Source of the DNA: Hygrocybe punicea
Lineage: Eukaryota > Basidiomycota > Agaricomycetes > Agaricales > Hygrophoraceae
Length of the DNA stretch: 64,000 nt
Assembly: GCA_963556145.1 (NCBI GenBank)
Contig: OY744464.1
Coordinates: 558,001 to 622,000, forward strand
Reading direction: 5' to 3'
Positions 24,096-35,209 of this stretch are shown here, in pieces. The translations under genes and the position numbers were made by a program. The notes under the pieces are model-generated. The model did no database searches, had not been told where the DNA came from, and worked only from the letters and a program-made list of their open reading frames with translations. Each line of letters begins with the position of its first letter. Position 1 is the first letter of the stretch.

Positions 24096-24959
24096 GGCAA
24101 CCCGGAGTGATCTGCCTATGATTGAACTCAGCGTACCTTAGTCATACAACTGGACCCCGAATACTGTACACATACATATACGAAATGTAAAGCCAACCTG
24201 CTATAATACGTGAGGGACTTCCAAGGAATCAAATTGGCCAGGAAAGTGACATATTTATTCAAGCTACTATATCTGAGGAACTATGGATGATATAGAGACA
24301 TTGGGAGACCATAGGGAGATGGGAGGAGTAAAACACCGCTGAATACATGAGAGGGCATGGGGGATGCGAGGAGGGGATGGTGATAGCATGTGGAGGGTGC
24401 TGAAGATGGTGGAAGTGTGGGGATAGTGTGGAGGGTGCAGGAGGGCACAAGAAGGGTGTGAGAGATGTCAGGCAGGAGTGGGAGGCTGTAGGAAGGTCAG
24501 ACACAAGCAGGAAGTGCAGGAAAGTGGTGAGGGATGTGAGGGGGAGTGGGGAAACGAGAGAGGGGTGTGTGGAGGTTCTGACACCGTTACAGGAGGACCG
24601 GTGGATGCAGGGGTGTTGATCTATGGAACTACCGATGGTGTGCTAGGCGGGAGTGCATGACTATGTGGAGAGCACTGGGGAGTGCAGAAACAGTGTGGAA
24701 AGGGAGGGTGCGAGGGTGAAAATGGCAGGTGGATAGTATGAAGATGCGGGTGGGTGTTGGAGGGTGCAGGCGAGGTGCAGGGGACATCTGGGAGCATTGT
24801 GGGGTAATACGGTGGGAAGTGGTGAGTTGGGCGGAAACGGATCAAGCGTCTTGTGGGCCTTGGGCGAGAGTGACACCAGCTGAGTGCGGAAAGCGATGGG
24901 TGGAGGTTCACGTCGAGGGAAGTGGGGAACGTCTGCCTGATGATGGAGACGCTCTGCAT
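24096..24959 (+). repeat. Left terminal inverted repeat (864 bp)
   Basis: Begins GGCAACCCGGAGTGATCTGC and ends ..GCTCTGCAT. It matches the inverse of 40557-41420 throughout, with only scattered substitutions and no length change. G/A-rich tandem-like stretches occupy its inner half. Confidence 0.9.
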
Positions 24960-25400
24960 TTCTTGACCACGTTCAACAAACCACCTCCCATATTTGTGCT
25001 TCCCTCACCACATTCTCGCGCCAAAGACTTCCTATTCAAATTGCCACCCAACACTGTCTCGTTGCCTGCACCTGTGTCTTTGGGCTGTGTCGCTTGCAAG
25101 GATTCTCCCTCACCGTATCCACCGTTGCGACAGCCTGTTGCCCTGTCAGCCCAGTCGACCATCGAAAGCATCGCGTCGGATGGACTATTCAATACGCATG
25201 AGGATGTACCTGCTTGGATGCCTACGACGCAGGACACAGAGTATTCCTCCATGCTAGAGTCACAACCCACAGCTCTGGGTAACCAGTATCACTACGTGGA
25301 TGACTTGGATGACAACAACAGTTGGCCGTTGGATGAGAAGCTCCCAGAAGGGACCCTCTGGGCTTTTGGTAGTACGGCAGCGGACGATAGCTGTGCGTGA
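24960..25400 (+). CDS. Hypothetical ORF just inside the left TIR
   Basis: The frame is open from 24729, inside the TIR, to TGA 25398-25400. The part after the TIR reads protein-like (CVACKDSPSPYPPLRQPVAL, then an acidic Trp-containing tail DDNNSWPLDEKLPEG). The right TIR has no such continuation, so only this half is unique. It may be an upstream exon of the alpha-kinase gene, a small separate gene, or chance. No family is recognised. Confidence 0.3.
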   Translation, partial: FLTTFNKPPPIFVLPSPHSRAKDFLFKLPPNTVSLPAPVSLGCVACKDSPSPYPPLRQPVALSAQSTIESIASDGLFNTHEDVPAWMPTTQDTEYSSMLESQPTALGNQYHYVDDLDDNNSWPLDEKLPEGTLWAFGSTAADDSCA

Positions 25401-27553
25401 AGCTCTGCAGCAAGTCAGGCTTGTTGTCAAGCTCATCTGACCCAGCGCTGAGTGGCCTTTTGTGGTTCCAGTGAGCCCTTTGTATGGTTAGTGCGAAGGG
25501 TGACCAGGGTTGTCAACAACATGTTCATAAGCATCCATTGCTGGGGAGTGTAAGGTGAGCTGTGTGCAGAGGATTGTTTAGGTAGGTGGAGGGAGTGAAA
25601 TGATAGGCTGACGGATGAGGCAAACAGACTTAGTGACCTGGAAAATTCCGCATCGGTGCAAAAAAATTTCTTGCTGAGCCATTTGACCATCAACTTTTCC
25701 TATCATATGTCTCCAAACGAACTTGCCGATTTCACCAGCGGGGCTAATAGGAGAGTCATCTGCCAACGCTGTAAACTCTCGTTTGACTCTGGAACAAAAC
25801 TTTACTTCATGCATGATCGAGTTCCGGGTCGCCCAGGAAAGTATGTCTGTGAAGGCTGTCACCAGTATTTGGTTGAGAAAATGGCAGCTTTGGGTACTCA
25901 AGGTGTGTATGATGCTTGTCACTGTTAAATGTAGTTGAAAGCTGATGACATTGAAAGGAGTCAGGCAGATCACTCTGGGTCAGGACAACAACCAACTGAG
26001 TCACAACAATATTGATGTCCATAAAGCAGTTGCCAGTGCTCAACGAGCAGGTTTGTAGATATGTAGTTCAGCGTTTGTCAACAGTATGGGTTTATGGCAC
26101 CATTTCTAGGTTCATCCCATCCTGTGCGCATTGGACCACAAGTTATGCCCCCACCTGCACTACCTTGGGTCTCAAGGACGGAGGAGCATACTAAAAGCAA
26201 AAAACAACCATGGCCAAAACGACAATCTGGCACCACAGCCCCAGGACCAAGGATCTTTACGCCAGGTCAACTTGCAAGATCTCTGGAGATACCCGACTTT
26301 TTGTGTCGTGACTTACAACCCGGTTATCAGGCTGCACACGAGAAGTATGATGAGATGCGGAATCATTTTGCCCAATGTGCTTTTGCATCGAATAATTCTG
26401 AGCTAGTGGTAGTAAAAGTCACTATGATGCAGTTGAAACATGGGAACAAGAACCCAACAGTTGTGTCTGTAAGTCTTTCGCTTCATCTGAGTCAAGTACG
26501 CACATTGATTGGATTCGTACTGGTGATATAGAATCTCTCGGAAACAATCAATAATGTCCCAGTACACATTGGTTTTCGGAGCCTCAAACAAATGATGTAT
26601 TTAACGCTGCTGCCCCCGTTTTTGAAGTGGTCAAGAGATGCTGAGCTTTCCATCAATGAACTTCGTCTTCGTACTAAGGACTGGGTCGAGATGATACCTT
26701 TGTCCAGTGCACCTGATGTAGATGCAATTGCACACAAGTTTTTTGTAGCTAAGGGCAAGTCGAAAACTGTTCAGTTCCACCTGGGTAGGGGAATTGAGCT
26801 TTATCTCGAGCTACCACATGAAAGGTATTTGGAAATAATCTCATGTCCAGAGGAACTTGAGATTGATCACAACAAGGTATTCCCAAGTTTCTCACACATT
26901 TTCCCTTCTTGTAAGCAGAAATTTCCATCTGTCCAGGTCTCATATATGCCTTTAGCAGTCGAACCGCAACTGCCTGGAAATGATGACAGTGATCAGGAAA
27001 ACTTAGTTGAGGCTGCCGATATTCCAAAGACAGCAGAGACTCAGAGCCAAAAGTGTCATTTATCAGTAACTATGTTTACAGGTTGAATTCAATTACAATA
27101 TAAATGACACTGTTCTACAGAAAATGAGTATAAGGTCACCACCTCGTGCCAAGCATGGCCCAGGCTTGACTTCTCAACGTGAGAGCCTGACTGGTTTGAG
27201 GCCAGATTCCCCTCCACACGTTGATGAGCCTAATTGGCCGAGTGCAGCTGACGTACAATGAGCACTTGAAGCCCAGAGACCTACATCAAAGAAGGTTGTG
27301 AAATCCCTATGTAAGTACCTCCCTGTACCCCCATGTACTACTGGTAATGACTCCACCACAAGTGAACACAATATCTGTTTCCTGCATGACATATCCAACA
27401 TCTTCAGCTACATTTGCAGGCTTGGTGTCTCAAGCAAGAACCTGATAACTGGTGATAACGAAACCGCTACTCAACGATACTCAACAACATACTTCGTGAC
27501 ATTCTCCTACTAACCTTCCCTCCCTCTCATACATATAACACTAAGCCTACAAA

Positions 27554-29407
27554 ATGAGCCTTCGCCAATGGGCAACCGTTGGCGAAGGAACTAAAAGCAA
27601 ATGTGGCAAGCACGCCCAACCTGCAACCACCACACCACCCGAAACCAGATCCTCAAGGCACGCATCCGACCCATCACCAGAAATCGAACAAGACATAGAA
27701 TCAACACAACAAGCCGTTAATTACTTAATAGCTAAGTCTCTACTCCCTCCCAATCAAGACTTCGACATCCCTGCCCTTTCAGGCGTACTCCAACTACTCG
27801 CGACTATAGACAACAACACCATCCCACCCACAGTAGCCAATGCCATCCGCTCAGTCGCCATTCTGCTCAACTCCCTAGACTTCGACTCAAAAACCAATAT
27901 TCTCGCCAATGCCGTCACCACGGAACTTCACAAACAGACCGACACGCTTCAAGAAACCATTGGCCGTGCCTTGGAACCTATCCTAGACTCCATTTCCACA
28001 TGGGTAATAAACCACTTAGATGCCAACCTCAAAGAAACCAAAGAACAGCTCCAACAAACGGCAGTAGATCTTGCTAAAACCACCACTTCCATCGAATCTA
28101 CCACCACCTCGTACAAGGAAGCACTGCTATCTAAAAACCAACGCACCATTACCGAACACAGAGACCCTCGTTTAAAGGCTAAAGAACAACTACAAGCTCG
28201 CCAGCTCCTCCTCGACATCCCTGACTCACCGGACGCCAAAAAGGCCCTGGACGTCAGCTTAGCGAAGCTCACTGAAAAAGCTAACCTAGCGCTCAAGGCC
28301 ACCGACCCCCCACCATCCTCCAAGTTCCTAGGAGCCACAAAACTACGCAATGGAGGCATTTTACTAGAGGCGGGCTCCGAAAATACCGTACTCTGGATCC
28401 GCGACGAACCGCACCTAACCACTTTCTTGACGGAATTCGGTCATGGGGCCTCACTTAAGCGTTGCACCTACGCCGTCATAGCTCACTTCATCCCATTAAC
28501 ATTCGACCCAGACTCCGACGGCCACCTCAGAGAAGTCGAAGAAATCAACGACCTCCCTGCTAACTCAATAATACGGGCAAACTGGATCAAACCCAAAGAT
28601 CGCTGCTCACCAAACCAGACATGCGGACATGCAATCTTCTCCTTTAGCAGTCCCGAAGCTGCCAACCAAGTACTATCAAGAGGCTTCTTCATCTGTCATA
28701 AAAAGATTAACACCAGCAAATGCAAAAGAGAACCCCTGCGATGCCTACGTTGCCATCAATGGAACCACACCGCAGCCCGATGCCCAGTGGATAACAACAC
28801 TTGCGGCACTTGCGGCGGCCCACACAGAACCCTAGCATGCAACAACCAGACCCAACCCTATTGCGCCCCCTGCAAGCAACGTGGTCACACCAGCTGGGAC
28901 CGCAACTGCCCCACGTTCCAGGCCAAGTGCAGAGATGCCGACGCACGCAACCCCGAGAACCTCCTTCCTTATTATCCCACGAACAAACACTGGACCCAAG
29001 TGCAATACCCCAACATCACTAGCGCCTCTAACACTCCCCACACACGCAGCGACATACATCAACCCACAACACACTGCCCAACCAACACCAACAGACAAAG
29101 ATCCCCCTACCCGCTTCCCCCCCTATCACCGGCATCTCGACACTACTCACCACCCCCCTCCATCTTCGACCAACCCCCGTGGCCTCCCCCAAATTGCTGG
29201 TTTTCCAGCCAGCAAACTAGACAGACGACCCTCATATTCGAAAGACAACGCCCGCGTCAAGACGCCCCCCTCTCAATCCCCCACAGCTGGGCAGACGAGC
29301 CTGCACCAACCTCTTTTGCCCCGCCTCCCCCGCCCCACCCTCCTGCCTCATTGGGACCCATCGCAACTAGCAGTACTCACCCCTCAGGCCTCTTGACCGA
29401 TGCCTGA
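27554..29407 (+). CDS. LINE ORF1, gag-like nucleic-acid-binding protein (617 residues)
   Basis: Intact frame from ATG 27554 to the stop at 29407. The first half is helical and charged (about residues 130-230, likely coiled coil). A middle region carries WIRDEPHLTTFLTEFGHG. Three CCHC-type knuckles follow near residues 398-458: CLRCHQWNHTAARC, CGTCGGPHRTLAC and CAPCKQRGHTSWDRNC. The tail is Pro/Ser/His-rich. ORF1 proteins of this type bind the LINE RNA to form the retrotransposition particle. ORF2 starts only 19 bases downstream, which suggests reinitiation or readthrough from one transcript. It has no internal stop, unlike ORF2. Confidence 0.88.
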   Translation: MSLRQWATVGEGTKSKCGKHAQPATTTPPETRSSRHASDPSPEIEQDIESTQQAVNYLIAKSLLPPNQDFDIPALSGVLQLLATIDNNTIPPTVANAIRSVAILLNSLDFDSKTNILANAVTTELHKQTDTLQETIGRALEPILDSISTWVINHLDANLKETKEQLQQTAVDLAKTTTSIESTTTSYKEALLSKNQRTITEHRDPRLKAKEQLQARQLLLDIPDSPDAKKALDVSLAKLTEKANLALKATDPPPSSKFLGATKLRNGGILLEAGSENTVLWIRDEPHLTTFLTEFGHGASLKRCTYAVIAHFIPLTFDPDSDGHLREVEEINDLPANSIIRANWIKPKDRCSPNQTCGHAIFSFSSPEAANQVLSRGFFICHKKINTSKCKREPLRCLRCHQWNHTAARCPVDNNTCGTCGGPHRTLACNNQTQPYCAPCKQRGHTSWDRNCPTFQAKCRDADARNPENLLPYYPTNKHWTQVQYPNITSASNTPHTRSDIHQPTTHCPTNTNRQRSPYPLPPLSPASRHYSPPPSIFDQPPWPPPNCWFSSQQTRQTTLIFERQRPRQDAPLSIPHSWADEPAPTSFAPPPPPHPPASLGPIATSSTHPSGLLTDA

Positions 29408-30006
29408 ATAACCGATCACGCAGCCGATGCAGCTTAATGTTTGGCAAATAAATCTCAACAAATCTGCAAAAGCACACTGGGATCTCATCAACTCACTCAT
29501 ACACACGAAATGCGACATTCTTCTCTTACAGGAACCCTACTTCGACTACTACGGCAACACGAAAGCAACTCACAACTGGAGGGTCGTATACCCCACCGAG
29601 CGCTTCACCTCCGAGGCCACAGTCCGATCAGTTATTCTAGTCAACGTTAGACTCAACACCAACAACTGGGAACAAATCAAGGTCCACGGCACCAACGATC
29701 TCACAGCCGTCTGTGTCAAAGGTCCCACAGGAAACCTCTCCATATTCAACATCTATAACGACTGCAATCACTCCGACACCCTCAACATCCTCCGGCACTT
29801 TGTCAGAAACAACACAGCGACCCTATGTCATCGAGAAACCGACCACATGTTGTGGTGTGGCGACTTCAACAGACACCACCCCCTTTGGGATGAAGAACGT
29901 AATCATCACCTCTTCACCGCTAACGCTCTATCATTAGCCACGCTCCTCATCGAAACCTTAGCCGACTGCGATATGGACATGTCTCTCCCTAAGGGCCTTC
30001 CCACGC

Positions 30007-30164
30007 TGTAGTAGTTGTGCCTGGTCAGTCACGTGATCAGGTTCCCACGGTTTGACCTAGTCAGTAGCCTTCCAGATGTAGTAGTCAGTCCATCCTTCCT
30101 ATCCAGTCGACCTTTCCCTCGAGTCCTGCGTGAGCCCCCGGAGTGGTACCTCGGTACCACTCCA
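30007..30164 (+). repeat. Left LTR (158 bp)
   Basis: TGTAGTAGTTGTGCC...CCACTCCA. Differs from the right LTR by G versus A at one CpG near its 3' end. Confidence 0.92.
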
Positions 30165-32016
30165 ACGTGGTGATGAGAGTGTTTTTCGACCCACGCACCT
30201 CTTTTTCTCTCGGTTTCTCACTCCTGACGTTTTTTCTCGCGAGACGACCTTTTTTTGGCCTCACCACCCCTGCTGCGCGACGGCGCATTTTCCCTTCATT
30301 CACGGCCGTACCTCAGTTGCGTTACCCCCCGGCACCCTCGCTCAGTCCACCAGGGCCCTGCGTCGACCATCGTTGACCCAGAAACGCGGACTCAACCCTT
30401 TTTGAGCACCCAAAAGCCCCAGGCCACGCCACCCGCGTTCGCGCCCCGTTTCCTCTTCTCAGACCAAGGACGGCCTCTCAAGCTTTCCTTCGACGTCTTA
30501 CGGCCCCCGTTCTGCCCCACGTCGTCCCAGGAACACCATCGACGTCCATTTTTGACGCCCAACGGCCACCCGCGTACAGCCGCGTCACCACCTTTCGACC
30601 CCCCCATATTTTAGCGTTCCCCGGCCCACTCGTATCCATCCAGGCCCCCGCGTTCACGCTCAACGACCCGGTGCCCACGTTCTGCTCGAAAGAACCCCCC
30701 GTTGCCATCCATTTTGGATACCCAAGCCCCTGCCACGTCATCACCTTCAACCCCCCGCTTTTTGTATGTCCCGTTCCCAACCCATGTTCATTCAATCCCC
30801 CGCGCCCTCGTTCCATCCACCAGGGCCCCCCGTTGCCCCCCGTTGGCCCCAGACGAGCCCCCACCGTCGTTCTCGGACACCCAAGCCACGCGCCACGTCA
30901 CCATCACGCGGCCCCGTTCTGCCAGCACAACTGGCCCAGACAAACTCACCAAACTCGCGGCCCACCCCCCAGAACACCCTGCGTCTCGTTAACGCCCCGA
31001 ACGAGCCCCACCGCCGTTTTTGGTCGCACCACGGATCCGTCGCGCCCACCCGTTGGACCCCCGTTCTTTCGTGTACCCCAGCCCCACACGGACCCATTCG
31101 ACCACCCGTGCCCTCGTTCCACCGGCCAGGACACCCCGTTCACCTCCATTGCGCCAAACGAGCCCCCACCGTTGTTTTCAGACACCCGGGCCACGCACCA
31201 CGTCACCATCGCACGGCCCCGTTCTGCCAACATACCCAGCCCCAGACCGACTCACGAAGCTCGCGGCCCACCCGTTCACCATCCCGGAGCACCCCACCTC
31301 GATCCAATACCACCGTGCCCACCGTTCCCAGACCACCGCGTTCCGCCACGTCACCATCTCTCGGCCGGATTCTTGCACCATACCCGGCTCCTCGAGCCCT
31401 CGTTCAGCTCCCCGCGACCTCGTCTCGACCCTGGCGACTTCCCCGACCCGTAGGGACCCAAACGAGTCACCGCCGCGACCACTTAGCACCCCAGCGCTAG
31501 TCCCCTCGTATCGAGAATCCCCGATGCCACCGCATGGCCCAATGCACCCGTATGTTTTCCCTTTCCCCCGTTTACACCGTACCTTGTCCCGTCCCATCCC
31601 CTTTCCCCACCCTCGACATTTATTGGATATTCGACCTATCTACGAACCATCACTGCTCGACAGCACCGTACCTATTTACTTTCACACGAACCACCCAGTC
31701 TATTTTCGGATCACAAGAACTCACACCCTGGGCTACAAGAACTTATGGTTTTGAACGTTTTTATCCTACCCTGCGATGTGAGTCCCAGAGGCATTCGAGG
31801 ATGGAGGAGCAGAGCAGAGTTACAGTTTGGTCATCTACCACCCCCAACGATCTTGGAGGACGATACGGTCCCGCCTCACGTATAAGGCCCGGGGCATTGT
31901 GAGGGACTGGGAGTCGTGACTGGAGAGTTTTTTTCTTGGTCAGTTTTGTTTTGCTTTTTGTTTTCTTTTAGTAGTGGTATGGTGACGAGGACGTCACCAT
32001 GAGGAGGAGGGGCACT

Positions 32017-32174
32017 TGTAGTAGTTGTGCCTGGTCAGTCACGTGATCAGGTTCCCACGGTTTGACCTAGTCAGTAGCCTTCCAGATGTAGTAGTCAGTC
32101 CATCCTTCCTATCCAGTCGACCTTTCCCTCGAGTCCTGCGTGAGCCCCCAGAGTGGTACCTCGGTACCACTCCA
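32017..32174 (+). repeat. Right LTR (158 bp)
   Basis: Direct repeat of 30007-30164, preceded by the purine tract and followed by the ACGC duplication. Confidence 0.92.
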
Positions 32175-34070
32175 ACGCTTGAATCCATGGTAACTAAAAA
32201 TTGGACTAGAACTGACAATGTCTTTTGCACGTCAAAAACCAGCGACCTTATACTAACCTGTAACACCATACCGAACCTTCACCCAACCGGCACCGATCAC
32301 CTGCCAATACACACATCCATTGCCTTCCCCACCAGGACCCGGATCGACAAGCCCTCACACAACTTCCGCAATGCTAACTGGGACACCTTTAGAGATCATC
32401 TAGATGCCTGCCTACAACAACTACCCCCACCCACACTCATCACATCCCAACAACAACTCGACGAGGCTATCATTACATTGACCACAACCCTACAACAAAC
32501 AATCACTGCAACGATCCCTCTCACCTCCCCCTGCCCTCATTCGAAGCGCTGGTGGTCATGCCACCTCAACGAATTAAAATGCAACAAAAACAGGCTAAGT
32601 CGTGCCTCCTACAAACACCGCTTAGACACTACTCACCCCAGCCACAAAGAACACAGAGCAGCGCGCAACCTCTACGGAAATGAAATACTCAAAGCAAAAG
32701 AGACACACTGGGCATCATTTCTCGAGGATGCGAGTGACCACGACTTATGGTCAATCAACAAATGCGCCTCCAACCCGATCAGCGACAACCCCAGAGGAGA
32801 CAGAGGAAAAACATCCATCCCCACTCTAGAGATAACCCACCCAGATGGAAACAAAACATACGCGACTTCGAACAAAGCCAAGAGCAGAGCAATCGCTAAC
32901 TCCTTCTTCCCGCCTCCACCGGAACACTCCCCGGTCCCCCCCAACTTTGTCTATCCAGCTCGCATACCCTACACCGCCAACATCTCCAAGGAAACAATTG
33001 CCGAACATATCGTCAAGACCCTCCCCTACAAAGCCCCTGGACCAGATGGCATCCCTAACATTGTTCTCAAGGAATCCCTAAACCTCATCCTCAATCGCAT
33101 CCACCTCATTTTCAATGCCATACTGATGCTGAACATTTATCACAGCCCTTGGAAGGACTCCACTACCTGCACACTCCGCAAACCGGGCAAACCCAGATAT
33201 GACATTCCCAAGGCGTACCGTCCCATAGTATTACTAAACACGCTCCCTAAAGTACTAACGTCCATCATCTCAGAAACCATTTCCCATATGGCTGATGAAC
33301 ACCAACTTCTGCCCCCTCATCACTACGGCGGTTGACCGGGCCGCACCACCACAGATTCCATGCACATCTTAGTTCACCGCATTAAACACGCATGGCGCAA
33401 CAAACGGGTAGCAGCCATTTTATTCCTAGACATTGAAGGCGCATTCCCTAACGCGGTAACTGATCGCCTACTCCATAACATGTGAAAACGGAAGATACCT
33501 GAGCCCCTGGTACTCCTTGTCGGCAATCTCTTAAAGGATCGCACAACCCGACTCACGTTCGACAACTACATATCCGACCCAATTCTCCTGAGAAACGGCA
33601 TCGGCCAAGGTGACCCCATCTCTATGATCGTGTACCTCTTTTACAATGCTGACTTACTAGAAATTACCACAGGAAAACGAGAATTAGCCATGGCATTCGT
33701 CGACGACGCGGCGCTTTACGTAGAAGGGAAAGACTTCACGGAGACAAATGATCTCATCAAAAACCTCATGACCAAAAATGATGGCGCTTATGCATGGTCG
33801 AAGGACCATAATTCCAAATTTGAAACCACTAAATTTGCACTAATTGACTTTTCACAGTGAAACGGCATCGCCAGACCCTCCCTCCGCCTAAACAATACCA
33901 CCATCGAACCCACCAAAGCTCACCGCTTTCTAGGCATCATCATGGACCAACATCTGCGATGGCACGAACAACGGGAAAACGCAATCGCAAAAACCTCGAA
34001 ATGGATCCACCTATTCCGAAGACTAGCGTGCCCCAAGTCAGGCATACCCAGAAAGCTCATGCGACGTCTT

Positions 34071-35209
34071 TAGGGTATAGCACGGGTTCGGGTAAACCCG
34101 CGGTTTTTGGGCTGCGGGTTTCTCGGGTACGGGTACGGTGTCCCAATTTGGCAAACCGTGCACTACCGCACACCCTTACCCGCGGTAGACGGGTATCCAC
34201 GGGTTAGCACAGAGGGCCCCAATGGGCCCCACAGGTAAGTTTTTTTTTACTTTTAATTCATTTATCTAACATATCTAATAACTAAGTTATACCCAAACCG
34301 CCACCACCACCACCACCACCACCACCAACCAACAACAACAACAACAACAACACGGCGATGAAGGGAAACGGCTGGGAGGGTGGTGCGTCCACTTACCAGC
34401 ACAGGTACGTGCCCCGATTCTTTCACCACCGACATCGGCTAACCCCCTGCCTTCGAGTCCACACCTCGCAAACGACGTTGATGCGTCAGTCAATGCGTCA
34501 ACGCGTGTTCGCGAGGTCCCCAGCATGAAAACACGCATGAAGACTTCGCGAAAGCACAGTGACGCGTCAACTGACGTGTCAACATCGTTAATGAAGTCGC
34601 CAGCACAAAACTACGAACAAAGACCGTGCGAAGACAAACGAAGACCTCGCGAAGACAAATGAAGACCTCGCGAAGACAAACGAAGACCTCGCGAAGATGA
34701 ATGAAGACCTCGTGAAGACACAATGGCCCCACAGATGCCTCATACTCCAACGGCACCCCAGAACACGCCGCGAGTGCCCCCACAGACCTCAAACTAATCA
34801 CCTCGCGAAAACGGGCTGGCGCATCAACTGATGTGCAGACATTGTTCGCGAGGTATCTGGCCCGTGAAACGACGACGACGGCGACGACTTCCACTGCCAA
34901 CTGGCAGCAGCAAGGCGATGATGACGGTGGTGGAGCGGGGAGGATGGCAGTGGGACAAGACGACGGAACCAGCCCAGCCCAGCCCCACAAATGCGAACCG
35001 TCGCGTCAATTGGCGTGTACGTTTCATTTGTGGGCTTGAGGAGCTCGCTGCCGCTGTCGTCGACACTACCCGCATGGCCACACGGGCAACCACCACACCC
35101 GCGTCCGACCGCGGGTAATGCAGACCCGCACCCGTCACGGGTACAGTGTCTGCGGGTACGGGTACGGTGTCCGGCCTGGCAACCCGCGGGTCACCCATGC
35201 TACACCCTA
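34071..35209. mobile_element. Non-autonomous hAT-like element, copy 2 (1,139 bp)
   Basis: Same family as 4081-5209, with only scattered differences and a 10-bp length difference near 34282. The 8-bp duplication GACGTCTT is exact at 34063-34070 and 35210-35217. It splits the LINE ORF2 between reverse transcriptase and RNase H without disturbing the frame once one duplication is removed. The two close copies at independent sites with exact duplications imply recent activity, driven by a transposase encoded elsewhere. Confidence 0.93.

Larger units (their letters stand above)
30007..32174 (+). mobile_element. Non-autonomous LTR element (TRIM/LARD-like, 2,168 bp)
   Basis: Direct terminal repeats of 158 bp (30007-30164, 32017-32174) differ at one base, so the insertion is young. 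ACGC flanks it at 30003-30006 and 32175-32178 (5 bp, ACGCT, if the LTR is taken to start at GTAG). Three bases inside the left LTR is a primer-binding-like TGGTGATGAGAG (30168-30179). A purine tract GAGGAGGAGGGG (32001-32012) precedes the right LTR. The GC-rich core has only low-complexity Pro/His/Arg frames (for example 30671-31453) and no retroelement domains. It interrupts the endonuclease of the LINE. Confidence 0.9.

Noticed and set aside
30671..31500. 240-260-codon Pro/His/Arg-rich frames in the short-LTR element
   Set aside because: Low complexity, overlapping in all three phases, and with no counterpart in the related element's ORF.
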